IMG/VR virus record: IMGVR_UViG_3300031277_000001 | Location: 1-64,000 of that record | DNA: 64,000 bases | DNA from: a virus | Strand: one strand, 5' to 3' | Shown here: in pieces, positions 8,339-16,161 of the stretch | How the letters are laid out: every line of letters begins with the position of its first letter | How positions within the stretch are numbered: position 1 is the stretch's first letter | The notes under the pieces: generated by a model | Told to the model about the DNA's origin: nothing | What the model saw: the letters and a program-made list of their open reading frames with translations, nothing else | Databases searched by the model: none | Made by a program: the position numbers and the translations under genes

Positions 8339-8579
8339 CGCCTGCACTGCCTACGTGAGACTCCACCGGAGTAATCACCTGGAGGAGTGTACGGGAGTCA
8401 ATTACCATGACCTTGTTCTTGGGAAACGTACGTATCAAACTCTCCCTGAGAGTTACTACGAACTTGGTGGAGTTCATCATGAGATCATTCACAGACACCA
8501 CAATGACGTCATCCGGCTTCAGTTCCAGGACCTTGATACTCTCCAAATCTATGACGGCATCACCATCTACTAATTTCAT
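8331..8579 (-). CDS. Small hypothetical protein (82 aa)
   Basis: A beta-rich protein (VIDLESIKVLELKPDDVIVVSV). ATG at 8579 follows GGACAAGAG. Its last codons overlap the start of the DUF5664 gene. Family not recognised; the pattern of alternating hydrophobics suggests a small barrel or ferredoxin-like fold. Confidence 0.7.
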   Translation of the reverse strand: MKLVDGDAVIDLESIKVLELKPDDVIVVSVNDLMMNSTKFVVTLRESLIRTFPKNKVMVIDSRTLLQVITPVESHVGSAGDE

Positions 8580-8598
8580 CTCTTGTCCTCCACCAACT

Positions 8599-8925
8599 TC
8601 ATACTTCCTCCTCTGGTGTCACGTCTCTCACAACAGGATCAGTATTCCTGGGAAGCATTTCCCCCACGATACTGACACCGCCCCCGAGATCAATCTCTAC
8701 TTTACCACCCCTGAGATCCTTGATCCTCGACACGGAGCCACGTAGGGAGATCACCTTCCACTCCTTGTCGTCCGGCTTCCTGCCGCCGTCACCCGTATTG
8801 GCGGATTCCACGTGCACCAGGACTGCCCCGCAGATCGTGCAGTCCCCCGCCAGGTAGTGCTCTGTGACCTTCCCGCAGCGCTCGCAGTACTTGTACTCCA
8901 CGGCTCGAACCATGTTCACACTCAC
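8599..8925 (-). CDS. Zinc-ribbon protein (108 aa)
   Basis: CERCGK at residues 14-19 and CTICG about 15 residues later form a classical zinc ribbon, followed by a beta-rich tail with LRGSVSRIKDLRGGKVEIDLGG. The start overlaps the end of the DUF5662 gene by four bases. An internal start at residue 5 (MVRAVEYKY) is possible. Function unknown. Confidence 0.75.
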   Translation of the reverse strand: MSVNMVRAVEYKYCERCGKVTEHYLAGDCTICGAVLVHVESANTGDGGRKPDDKEWKVISLRGSVSRIKDLRGGKVEIDLGGGVSIVGEMLPRNTDPVVRDVTPEEEV

Positions 8926-9629
8926 AACGACATCACCTCCCGGGACTCCTCGTACTCCCGCTGCTCCTTGCTGTCAGACCACTCGATCAGGTACTCCACG
9001 AGCTCCCGCGTCCTCACGTGCAAGCACATCCTGTGACAGTTCACAGCGTACCACCTCCGCGTCGCCTGGTAGTGGTCGTCCCCGTGCAGGTAGGTCCCCT
9101 GAGCCTTCCCGGCCGCCACCCAGTCCGCCACCATCTCCTTGACGCACTCGACAGGCATCTCGAGCACCTTGATGCCTCCGAGGTCCACGGGGAGAGTCCA
9201 GTACTGCCAGTGGTGGGCGTTCCTCTTCTGGTGGAGGAACCAGGCGTGGTCGAACGCAGGGTCACCGGTGTCCGTCGGCTTGTAGTACCCTATGCCCTTC
9301 TTCCTCTCCGCAGCCGCTACATCACGGAACCTACCGTGGAAGTGGTTGGCGTAGGGGAAGAACTCCGACGGCCTGAACTTCGACAAGTCGTGGACGACGC
9401 CCCGCCAGGGCATCCCCATCCTCGCGCACTCCAGGAACACGAACCACTTGTGCTTGATCACGTACTTGAGGTACGTCCGCCAGACGATGAGGAGCAGGAG
9501 CCAGTGACGAAGCCTCGCGCCTGCTGCATGGGGCTGGCGCTGCATCGCCGACTCACCGCCCTGCTTGGAAAACTTCTTGGACTTTTCCACGCTCTTCTCT
9601 TGCACTTCTCGTACCTCCTCTCGATTCAT
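8922..9629 (-). CDS. DUF5662-type metal-binding phage protein
   Basis: 235 residues. The HDLSKF motif, then HQKRNAHHWQYW and a late HGDDHYQ form the signature of the DUF5662 phage family, which looks like a divergent HD-type metal-dependent phosphohydrolase core. Such proteins occur in many large phages; the substrate is unknown. A basic N-terminal extension of about 40 residues precedes the domain. ATG at 9629 lies three bases after the stop of the gene upstream. Confidence 0.7.
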   Translation of the reverse strand: MNREEVREVQEKSVEKSKKFSKQGGESAMQRQPHAAGARLRHWLLLLIVWRTYLKYVIKHKWFVFLECARMGMPWRGVVHDLSKFRPSEFFPYANHFHGRFRDVAAAERKKGIGYYKPTDTGDPAFDHAWFLHQKRNAHHWQYWTLPVDLGGIKVLEMPVECVKEMVADWVAAGKAQGTYLHGDDHYQATRRWYAVNCHRMCLHVRTRELVEYLIEWSDSKEQREYEESREVMSL

Positions 9630-9632
9630 CGC

Positions 9633-9833
9633 TCACATCTCCGCGGGTGGCCCGGGGAGTCCCGCGTTCTTCACGGCTTCCACTACCTCTTCTACACCAT
9701 CCCAGGCCTTTAGTACCGCCTTCGACTTCATGTGTATGTACGTCGTTCCGCTCTCTCTACAGATGTAATCTATGTTGAACACGTTCACCCACACATACTT
9801 GTCGAATCCAGTCCTGATCTTCACTAACTTCAC
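9633..9833 (-). CDS. FlbD-like small protein (66 aa)
   Basis: The sequence VWVNVFNIDYICRESGTTYIH followed by KAVLKAW and a helix resembles the FlbD-like family of small beta-beta-alpha proteins found in flagellar loci and in many phages. The start overlaps the portal gene stop by four bases. No role can be stated beyond the fold resemblance. Confidence 0.6.
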   Translation of the reverse strand: MKLVKIRTGFDKYVWVNVFNIDYICRESGTTYIHMKSKAVLKAWDGVEEVVEAVKNAGLPGPPAEM

Positions 9834-11404
9834 GTCACATCCCCCATGACCTTCTCCTTCCTTCTCGTCAGCCTGTCAAACTCCTTCACGTAGTCGTCCC
9901 AGGACTTCCAGTCTCCTTGCATCGACTTCTTGGACTCCTCACCTTCGAGGAGGGACTCGCCCTCACCTATCTCAGGGAAGTCCATGTCCTCTCCTTCACT
10001 GCCTTCACCGGGGCTGCCACCCATCATGCCTTCCTGGGCCTGCTGGGCTTGCTTGTCCTGGATGAGCAACTGCACGGTGAACTGGTTCAAGATCTCGTCT
10101 GCGTAGGGGCGGTCCATCTTCTCCTTGCCCTGCTTCTCGAGTATCTCGTTGATCGTCATGTCCACACCGAGTCGCTTCGTGAGGATCTCTGTCTTCCTCA
10201 ACTGGTCAACGGGATCCACTCCAGAGAACTTGAGCTCGTACTTCGTGGTCACTTTCCTGAGCACCTTGTTGAGATGCTGCTCCATGAACATGAGGAGGCT
10301 GTCGAGTCCGCGATCCTTGCTGGCTTCCACTCTGGGAGTCATCTCGTTTGCCCCAAACACGTGAGTAGCGTCGTCTGCCTTGATGCCGAGCTCCGCGAGG
10401 TCAATCGAGAAGACGGCTGCTATGAGGCTGCTCACGAACATCATCCCCTTGTGGTACTCCATGTCTTTGTTGCTGGTTCCTATCGCCTTGAAGTCTATCC
10501 CCACGCCGTCCTTGCCACTCGGGAGGATCGGGATGGCCCACTGACCGCCGGCACCCGACATGGCCGAGTACCAGTACTGCTGGATGGCCGTGAGGCCCTT
10601 GGTGTCTATGTCACCCATCACAGAGATGAACCCGCGCGGCATCTTGTCTCGCACGAACTGGTCTCTGAGGTGGTTGTAGCCGAAGAGGAGCGTCGTGATC
10701 AAGTCTATCGCCATCTCTACGTCGGAGTAGCCGTAGCCCCTGAACCTGACGTCTGCCCTCTTGTTCTTGTAATCAAACACTAAGTTGTTGTGGTTGTACT
10801 CTTCTTTGATGACGTCGTCTAGCACCTGGATGAACGCAACGTTCTTCTTAGGGTACTCCGGGGTCGTCCTCTTGAGCGTGGCGCCGTCAACCACCCAGTA
10901 CGCCGCCGGCTGCCCCCTCAGGTTGTACTGGATCTCCGTGGCTATCTGGTCTATCGTGCAGGTCTCCCTGACTATCATCTGGAGGTAGTCCGAGAAGTCG
11001 TCCTCCCGCTCGGAGGAGTAGTCGTAACCAGTCTGCTTGATGAACTTCACGAGGAGCTTGATCTCCTCAGGGTCTGCCTTGCCCCCCTCTTCCTCCGTGG
11101 CCACGAGTCGGAACCCCTTCTCGCCCTCCCTGGCCTGGTCCTCCGTGACGTAGCGAGTGAACCCGAGGACTTGATTGATCCTCGTCTTTATGATTGCGTT
11201 GAGGAGGGGCACCCTGTCCACTATGTTGCGGAGCACCGAGTAGTCTATCTTGAGGAGCCTCTCCCGGACGCCCTTCGCGCCTCCCCTGACCATCCAGTTG
11301 ATGATGTTGGGATCTAAGAAGGCTGTCTGCAACTTCTTCAACTGTGAGTTGAGATCAACGATCTGCTTGCTGTCTCTCTTCTTACTGTGACGATTCTTTC
11401 TCAT
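9830..11404 (-). CDS. Portal protein
   Basis: 524 residues, the usual size for a portal. The start region RHSKKRDSKQIVDLNSQL leads into a helix-rich domain with LLKIDYSVLRNIVDRVPLLNAIIKTRINQ, typical of myovirus-like portals, then a crown region with the conserved polar loop HVFGANEMTPRVEASKDRG and a Gln-rich, acidic C-terminus. The portal is the dodecameric ring at the capsid vertex through which DNA is packaged and ejected. The gene opens the left-hand morphogenesis operon behind its own promoter and a 190-base leader. The terminase genes lie about 7 kb upstream, so the usual terminase-portal neighbourhood is broken by metabolic genes. Confidence 0.85.
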   Translation of the reverse strand: MRKNRHSKKRDSKQIVDLNSQLKKLQTAFLDPNIINWMVRGGAKGVRERLLKIDYSVLRNIVDRVPLLNAIIKTRINQVLGFTRYVTEDQAREGEKGFRLVATEEEGGKADPEEIKLLVKFIKQTGYDYSSEREDDFSDYLQMIVRETCTIDQIATEIQYNLRGQPAAYWVVDGATLKRTTPEYPKKNVAFIQVLDDVIKEEYNHNNLVFDYKNKRADVRFRGYGYSDVEMAIDLITTLLFGYNHLRDQFVRDKMPRGFISVMGDIDTKGLTAIQQYWYSAMSGAGGQWAIPILPSGKDGVGIDFKAIGTSNKDMEYHKGMMFVSSLIAAVFSIDLAELGIKADDATHVFGANEMTPRVEASKDRGLDSLLMFMEQHLNKVLRKVTTKYELKFSGVDPVDQLRKTEILTKRLGVDMTINEILEKQGKEKMDRPYADEILNQFTVQLLIQDKQAQQAQEGMMGGSPGEGSEGEDMDFPEIGEGESLLEGEESKKSMQGDWKSWDDYVKEFDRLTRRKEKVMGDVT

Positions 11405-11452
11405 GTCTGGGACTCCTGGCCTGGCGGGATTGGTGAAATTGAATTGTAGAAC

Positions 11453-11472
11453 AAAAAGGAGGACTTCTCCTC
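11453..11472 (-). terminator. Stem plus U5 in the portal leader (attenuator-like)
   Basis: On the minus strand GAGGA, loop GAAG, TCCTC form a short stem (459-463 with 468-472) followed by CTTTTTG. It lies between the promoter at 11596-11624 and the portal ATG at 11404. A second hairpin (AGGAC/GTCCT, 11513-11527) sits upstream of it. The stem is only five pairs, so termination would be weak or conditional. Confidence 0.4.
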
Positions 11473-11595
11473 GACAGGAGATGATGGGGAGGGAGAGACT
11501 TCTAGACGTACCAGGACTCGCGGTCCTCTCTGCTTCAAGATTACCTCACACCTACACCCCTCACTTCGGACCGGACAAGTATGTTACTTACAATT

Positions 11596-11624
11596 ATAAT
11601 AAGATATTTCTAAAGAAATGTCAA
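11596..11624 (-). promoter_or_regulatory. Sigma-70 promoter for the portal operon
   Basis: Read on the minus strand, TTGACA (11619-11624) is separated by exactly 17 bases from TATTAT (11596-11601). The -35 box overlaps the stop codon of the gene at 11621-11815. The remaining 190 bases before the portal start contain no gene and form the leader. Confidence 0.8.
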
Positions 11625-11815
11625 CCAGCAGTCTTCTTCCTTCTAGGAGTTATCTCGAGATCAAAGGCGTGGAGCAGTTCTCCTATGCGGTCTATCTCAT
11701 ACAAGGAGTGAATTAACACCTGATCAAGGAAGTTACACACTCGCTCCGAGGCTCTTTGAACGTCCTTCTCCTCGTTAAGAATCTTCGTGATGTATCCTTT
11801 CTGCTGTGAAGTCAT
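11621..11815 (-). CDS. Small helical protein (64 aa)
   Basis: Starts TSQQKGYITKILNEEKDVQR and ends ITPRRKKTAG; predicted to be largely helical. ATG at 11815 is preceded by GAGGAGGAACTC. It is the last gene of the metabolic operon before the portal promoter. No family recognised. Confidence 0.7.
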   Translation of the reverse strand: MTSQQKGYITKILNEEKDVQRASERVCNFLDQVLIHSLYEIDRIGELLHAFDLEITPRRKKTAG

Positions 11816-11878
11816 GAGTTCCTCCTCAATACAACAGCCACATCTACCAGGGGAGTGTCATCACCGGGGCACAACAAC

Positions 11879-12283
11879 TCAGGCATTCTTCCACGTCCTG
11901 AGAATGTCAAGTGCTTTCTGAATGTCAAACACAGAGATACCCAGGAGTTGCCGGAGAAACTTACGGATCTCCCTCTCCGTGTACATCTCGGAGACGACGT
12001 CCTCATACAACTTAACCTTCTCCCGGGCATCCTCCAAGGTGATGACTGCGACATCACGAGGCAGCTTGTTGTCACCGGCGGGGTGGACATGGAAGTCTCT
12101 CTCCCTCGCGAGAGTCAGCTTGTCTACCCCTTCCATGAGCTTGTACCACTCCTGCTTTATCGCGTCCAACTTTTCATCCTCGTATATGTCTCTTCCTCCC
12201 TTCAGACCATACACCTTCGCTTCCGCGTCGAGCAACAAGCTCAACTGCTCATCATCCATCTTCGGTATTCTTCCCTCAGACAT
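11879..12283 (-). CDS. Hypothetical helical protein (134 aa)
   Basis: ATG at 12283 follows GAGGAGGGACATT, so the slightly longer in-frame start is rejected. The product is rich in Glu, Lys and Leu with a predicted coiled coil in its second half (LEDAREKVKLYEDVV). It contains the segment HVHPAGDNKLP. Function unknown. Confidence 0.7.
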   Translation of the reverse strand: MSEGRIPKMDDEQLSLLLDAEAKVYGLKGGRDIYEDEKLDAIKQEWYKLMEGVDKLTLARERDFHVHPAGDNKLPRDVAVITLEDAREKVKLYEDVVSEMYTEREIRKFLRQLLGISVFDIQKALDILRTWKNA

Positions 12284-12294
12284 AATGTCCCTCC

Positions 12295-12834
12295 TCAATA
12301 CAGCTTCTTCTCATACTTCCTCACGACCACTCGCTTCGTGACTCCGTTCACGTAAGCCCGCAGTGCGTGCGCAAGAATCGCATTCTCCTGGAAGAGATCA
12401 CGACGGAACTTCTTGCTCTCTCGCTTCTTGTACATCTTCCCTGACTTGTAATAGTAAAGACCCCAACCCTCGGGGAGTTCGTCAACCTTGATAACCCCCT
12501 CGAGACAGACGTAGTAACGATGGGCACCGAGGTGGGGAAACTGCACGTAGAAGAGCTCCGGCCGCTCCGCTTGGAGGACCGCCTCCTGCCTGTAGTTTCC
12601 TCGTCTCCCCCACCAAGACGTCTTGGGCTTCCACTTCTGCCTGACCTCCTTCTTCTGATCGTTGAGGAAGTCCGACCGACTCATCTTGATCTCATAGAGA
12701 GTACTGTCGGAATCCTTGAAGGCCAGTACGTCGGGATACTCTTGAGAAGCAAAGCTCTGGTACTCCCAAAGAGCCACGTGGGCTCCCCGAATGCACCAGA
12801 GCGCTACCGCTTCACACAATTCAGAGTGTGTCAC
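12295..12834 (-). CDS. PD-(D/E)XK-type nuclease-like protein
   Basis: The series YPDVLAFK, STLYEIKMSRSDF shows Asp (PDVLAF), Glu and Lys (EIK) in the spacing of a PD-(D/E)XK nuclease core, here in the MmcB/DUF-like variant used by several phage and bacterial repair proteins. 179 residues fits a single-domain nuclease. The C-terminal half is basic (KKRESKKFRRDLF, RVVVRKYEKKLY) and may bind DNA. It sits next to SSB and ThyX genes in the nucleotide/DNA metabolism operon. Structure-specific or restriction-type cleavage cannot be told apart. Confidence 0.6.
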   Translation of the reverse strand: MTHSELCEAVALWCIRGAHVALWEYQSFASQEYPDVLAFKDSDSTLYEIKMSRSDFLNDQKKEVRQKWKPKTSWWGRRGNYRQEAVLQAERPELFYVQFPHLGAHRYYVCLEGVIKVDELPEGWGLYYYKSGKMYKKRESKKFRRDLFQENAILAHALRAYVNGVTKRVVVRKYEKKLY

Positions 12835-12847
12835 CTTCCTCTTTCCC

Positions 12848-13171
12848 TCAAGGATCTATGATGTCGATACTCCTGGCTACTATCTGCACCTTCGAGCGCA
12901 GATTTCCCTCACGATCCTCCCAAGAAGCGACTTCGAGGCGTCCATACACTTCAACAACCGTGCCCTTCTTCAACTCCTGGTTGAGATCTTCTGCGGCCGG
13001 ACCGAACTGGACGACGTCGAACCTCGACACCTTCTCCTTCTCGTTGTAGCGGAAGGTGTACATCAGAGCTAAGTTGATCACGGGAGTCCCGTTGCTCGTG
13101 TACCGCAACTCAACATCACGATCAAGAGTTCCTCGGATCTCCACTGTGTTCAAGTCGTTCTTCTCCTTCAT
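12848..13171 (-). CDS. ssb: Single-stranded DNA-binding protein (OB fold)
   Basis: 107 residues with a bacterial-type SSB OB-fold: VEIRGTLDRDVELRYTSNGTPVINLAL, then RFDVVQFGPAAEDLNQ and a GTVVEVYGRLEVASWED strand set. It lacks the acidic C-terminal tail (DDDIPF) that recruits host repair proteins. ATG at 13171 has GAGAGGAG upstream. The frame continues upstream for 38 codons into a hydrophobic segment (NILGLLIVAALSIPTVGWILL) starting at a GTG at 13285; if used, this would give a membrane-anchored SSB, which seems unlikely but cannot be excluded. Confidence 0.75.
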   Translation of the reverse strand: MKEKNDLNTVEIRGTLDRDVELRYTSNGTPVINLALMYTFRYNEKEKVSRFDVVQFGPAAEDLNQELKKGTVVEVYGRLEVASWEDREGNLRSKVQIVARSIDIIDP

Positions 13172-13307
13172 AATCTCTCCTCTCTTAAATATGGTACGTA
13201 ACAGTATCCACCCTACCGTAGGAATGGACAAAGCAGCGACAATGAGCAAGCCCAAAATGTTTGTCGTGGTCACACTTCCCTCCACAACACTGTATTAGAA
13301 GACCTCC

Positions 13308-13970
13308 TCAAACATCAAACACCTCGGGAAGAAGACCGAGAAGATAGTTCCTGAGAGGAATCATCAACTGCAACATTTGTGGGTGAGCCTTCGAAGAAGT
13401 GCGCAATCTAAGCACGTGCCTCCACTCACGATAATTCGCCGACATCACTATCTCCGTCTTCAAAGCGTTAGGAAGAACAGACCTGGCCTGCTGAGGGGTC
13501 CAACCCGATTCCAGAAGCTTCATGTACGTCTGTTCTGCTACCAAACAAGAGTTCATCCAAGCATATGAAGGAGACGAAGAACCTGGCTTCAACTTCTGAT
13601 CAAGAAGCTCAATTCCATACTCCCCATCTGGATAGTCCACCCAAAAAGGACGAATGACAGTTATCTGAGCATCAAACTGCTCCCGAGAATAATTGCAGTA
13701 TCTCGTGCTCTCCTGCGAGAACGACGCGAGGCGGTGACGGACCAGTTCATGCGAGATGCCTCTGTCACAGACGAACCTGACAGTGAGTAAGGAGTGCTCA
13801 ATCACAGATTCATGCCCGAGACTTATCACCTTCTTCACAAACTTCGGGGCTGAATCTTGCGTGATTTTCTCTTCAGACTTATAACAAGTCCTCCCCGCCC
13901 TCTCTATCACTTGAGAAAAAAGAGGGGAATCTGGAAAGATCACCTCAAACGAAGGTTCTATCATTCTCAT
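13308..13970 (-). CDS. thyX: Flavin-dependent thymidylate synthase
   Basis: 220 residues with the ThyX signature RHRxxSxxxxSxR at residues 78-90 (RHRLASFSQESTR), plus the C-terminal SANYREWRHVLRLR block that binds dUMP and FAD. The enzyme converts dUMP to dTMP with methylenetetrahydrofolate and NADPH, keeping flavin as hydride carrier. ATG at 13970 overlaps the upstream stop (ATGA). It supplies dTTP for phage replication; no thymine-hypermodification gene is seen beside it. Confidence 0.93.
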   Translation of the reverse strand: MRMIEPSFEVIFPDSPLFSQVIERAGRTCYKSEEKITQDSAPKFVKKVISLGHESVIEHSLLTVRFVCDRGISHELVRHRLASFSQESTRYCNYSREQFDAQITVIRPFWVDYPDGEYGIELLDQKLKPGSSSPSYAWMNSCLVAEQTYMKLLESGWTPQQARSVLPNALKTEIVMSANYREWRHVLRLRTSSKAHPQMLQLMIPLRNYLLGLLPEVFDV

Positions 13971-14368
13971 AACAACACTCCTCTCACCAACTTTCTCGCC
14001 CGTATGATGTTGCTGGGACTGTTCCATATGAAGTTCCTGCCACTCGGATGAGGAAGGATCAAGTATCTCCCCTCCCTCTCAAAAGGAGTGTAGTGGAATC
14101 CAAACGCCTTGCTCACCTTGGCTCCCAGGAGGATTATGACACTCCACTCCTGCGACTCCTTGATGATGTTCGCTTCTTCTCTCGCCTGCTTGTTGGACCA
14201 CGTTCCCACGCACAAGTTCTTCCTATCAAACTTCCCTATGTACTCCGACACGGACATGTCGAAGATGTTGCGGAGCCTGTCTCCGGAAGCTCCGCGTGGG
14301 AGTGGATACAAGGCAAAACGAGGATCCACTCCATAGGGATTGAGTTCACCGACGAGTAGAGGCTTCAT
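13967..14368 (-). CDS. Uracil-DNA-glycosylase-fold protein
   Basis: The order LLVGELNPYG near the N-terminus, VIILLGAKVSKAFG in the middle, and HPSGRNFIWN at residues 107-116 matches motifs of the UDG superfamily (substrate loop and HPS minor-groove loop). At 133 residues it is short for an active family 1-5 enzyme and has no Fe-S cysteines. It may recognise an unusual base or nucleotide; the phage has a second UDG domain fused to its polymerase. Activity is uncertain. Confidence 0.6.
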   Translation of the reverse strand: MKPLLVGELNPYGVDPRFALYPLPRGASGDRLRNIFDMSVSEYIGKFDRKNLCVGTWSNKQAREEANIIKESQEWSVIILLGAKVSKAFGFHYTPFEREGRYLILPHPSGRNFIWNSPSNIIRARKLVRGVLL

Positions 14369-14964
14369 ACCTTCCTCTCCTGCTCATCCCGGTACAGATC
14401 ACCAACAATTTTGAAGATCTCCTCCCAAGACAGTGCTCGGAAGATACGGCGATTGTTCTCCCGGACTGCCTGGTTGTACTGGTAATCCACAACTATTGCA
14501 CTCCTCCCCGTAGCTGCCCAGGGGATGATCTGCTCCGCGGAGTCGTCGATGAGGAGGTCGGCGTCGAGCATCCACTTGGGGTGCCCCATAATCAAATGCT
14601 TGTAGACGTCGAAGAAGCAAAAGTGCTTCATCACCCACTCCACCTTCTCGTGAGCACACGAGGGAGACGACCACCAGGGAACCGTCCCTATGTAAAGATC
14701 AGTTCTCAAGAGACAATGAAGACGAGTGAAGTACTCCCCAGCTCCTGGAATCAACTCCAAGGACTCCCAGAAGCCGGGGCGGAGCATCAACTCATTGACC
14801 ACCTCGGCGGCGGCCCTCTCCTCCACAGGAAGTACCCACTTCTCTATCCTACGAGAAGTCCAGTGGGTAGGAGGAAGAAGCGTGAATCCCTTCTTCTTGA
14901 ACTCAGTCAGGACACCCTTCCTCCAGTCAGAGAGGACTCCATCCATGTCAACAATTACTCTCAT
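14365..14964 (-). CDS. 5'(3')-deoxyribonucleotidase (HAD family)
   Basis: The N-terminus MRVIVDMDGVLSDW carries the HAD motif DxDGV with nucleophile Asp6 and acid/base Asp8, as in NT5C-type deoxyribonucleotidases that hydrolyse dNMPs. Later, DADLLIDDSAEQI supplies the motif IV aspartates. ATG at 14964 follows AGAGGTGTGAGG. In a phage that builds its own modified DNA this enzyme could remove unwanted dNMPs; the preferred nucleotide is not evident. Confidence 0.75.
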   Translation of the reverse strand: MRVIVDMDGVLSDWRKGVLTEFKKKGFTLLPPTHWTSRRIEKWVLPVEERAAAEVVNELMLRPGFWESLELIPGAGEYFTRLHCLLRTDLYIGTVPWWSSPSCAHEKVEWVMKHFCFFDVYKHLIMGHPKWMLDADLLIDDSAEQIIPWAATGRSAIVVDYQYNQAVRENNRRIFRALSWEEIFKIVGDLYRDEQERKV

Positions 14965-14966
14965 CC

Positions 14967-15545
14967 TCACACCTCTTTCTGCTCGATAGGCTTGTGGCAG
15001 TTTGTACAAATTACTTTCTCACCGTCGTGCCTCCAACTACGACCCTTACTGTCTTGATCACACTCACACACATCCGGCTTCACGGCGGCGAGGGAGGCGA
15101 GACTTATTATCTTTTCAAATAGTGGTGCTGTCATCGTTTTGAATTCGGACGTGATAGTACAAAATCCAGAGGCATAATACTTCAAATCGTTTATTGCCAC
15201 CTCCAGCGCATCCCGCTCGGCCGTCACGCGCTGGAGGTCGGCGCGGAGGGTGGTGAGTTCATCACCGCCCATTCCTAGCGTATATGTCTTCTCAATCTTC
15301 TCAAAAACATCGGGCTTGCAGGGGTAAAACTCATCGTTGACACCTTTGATGATATAATCGCCGTAGTCGGCCCGCATAGGGCCTTCAAGAGTACTTATCT
15401 CTATCCACATCTTTTCACCGACAGCACCGACTCCACAAACCTTGCCACCACACCAGGAAGCCACATCGTCTGGTGTATTCGGTTCACAAAGATGTACTAC
15501 CTCAATTGTCACTGGCTTTTTGGTGTATCTTTTCACTTCATTCAT
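14967..15545 (-). CDS. Phage accessory protein with coiled coil and C-terminal Cys motif
   Basis: 192 residues in three parts. Residues 1-85 (RYTKKPVTIEVVH ... YPCKPDVFEKIEKTY) match a widespread phage family of unknown function. A short coiled coil follows (ELTTLRADLQRVTAERDALE). The end holds CECDQ and CTNCHKPIEQKEV, a possible zinc site. The coiled coil and tail are near copies of parts of the protein at 49563-49901, with a 39-base exact DNA match, showing recombination between small-gene cassettes. Confidence 0.75.
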   Translation of the reverse strand: MNEVKRYTKKPVTIEVVHLCEPNTPDDVASWCGGKVCGVGAVGEKMWIEISTLEGPMRADYGDYIIKGVNDEFYPCKPDVFEKIEKTYTLGMGGDELTTLRADLQRVTAERDALEVAINDLKYYASGFCTITSEFKTMTAPLFEKIISLASLAAVKPDVCECDQDSKGRSWRHDGEKVICTNCHKPIEQKEV

Positions 15546-15706
15546 CGGTGCGCTCCTTTTGGACTAGCGTCATTTAAACCTCTCTGGTACGCGTCCCTTA
15601 TGGCCAACAAAACCTTTTGTTTTAAGCTGTCTTTAAACTTTTCTGACAATATGTTAGTCAGATCAAGATAATCACAAAAATCTTCAAACACCGTTTTCTC
15701 ACTCAT
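15542..15706 (-). CDS. Small hypothetical protein (54 aa)
   Basis: ATG at 15706 follows GTGAGGGG; the stop overlaps the next start (ATGA). The product begins SEKTVFEDFCDYLDLTNIL and looks helical. The bases between its stop and the next gene (TCATCGGTGCGCTCCTTT on the plus strand) are repeated at 49898-49915 in front of the paralogous gene, so this gene pair is part of a mobile cassette-like arrangement. Confidence 0.65.
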   Translation of the reverse strand: MSEKTVFEDFCDYLDLTNILSEKFKDSLKQKVLLAIRDAYQRGLNDASPKGAHR

Positions 15707-15710
15707 CCCC

Positions 15711-16151
15711 TCACACCTCTTTCACCTCAGCTATTACGGGGGACTTCGCCTTGGCCATGGGCACCAACCATGTCAAATTATTGATCGTGTGCAGTCTATC
15801 TATCTCATCGGAGTCGTACCAACACACAAACTCGGCGGTCTTTTGCTGGAGAATTGGAAAAGACATTCTCAAAGTCTTCCTCTTGATAAACGAAGAGAAA
15901 AAATGTACTCGCCAAGAAGCATCCTTTGCCGTGAGGACACAAAACTCTCTCCAATCATGCACACGGAGTCCCGTCTCTTCTTCAAACTCACGAAACATCG
16001 CCTGGGAGGGAGTTTCCCCCTCTTCTATCTTACCCCCCACTCCGTTGAGGAAACTCTTCTGCCATGCAGGCTTATTCTTCTTTATCAACACAACAGACAA
16101 GTTGGAGAGGAAACTCTCAACAAAAAGAAAACCCGCTACGTACTCCTTCAC
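15711..16151 (-). CDS. Nudix hydrolase
   Basis: A complete Nudix box GX5EX7REUXEEXGU spans residues 40-62 (G40, E46, REFEEETGL). The start is taken as GTG at 16151, which has GAGAGGG just upstream, giving 146 residues; a longer frame would run into the adenylosuccinate synthetase gene. Nudix enzymes cleave nucleoside diphosphates linked to another group; possible substrates include (d)NTPs or modified purine nucleotides. The gene follows the purine gene purA directly. Confidence 0.8.
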   Translation of the reverse strand: MKEYVAGFLFVESFLSNLSVVLIKKNKPAWQKSFLNGVGGKIEEGETPSQAMFREFEEETGLRVHDWREFCVLTAKDASWRVHFFSSFIKRKTLRMSFPILQQKTAEFVCWYDSDEIDRLHTINNLTWLVPMAKAKSPVIAEVKEV

Positions 16152-16161
16152 AAAATCCCTC

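Noticed and set aside
9917-10783. Plus-strand open frame opposite the portal gene
   Set aside because: Antisense to a well-supported portal protein; His/Leu/Val-rich composition typical of a reverse frame.
11807-11881. 24-codon frame between two small genes
   Set aside because: It starts inside the previous gene's last codons without a proper ribosome-binding site and its end is simply the next gene's Shine-Dalgarno region.
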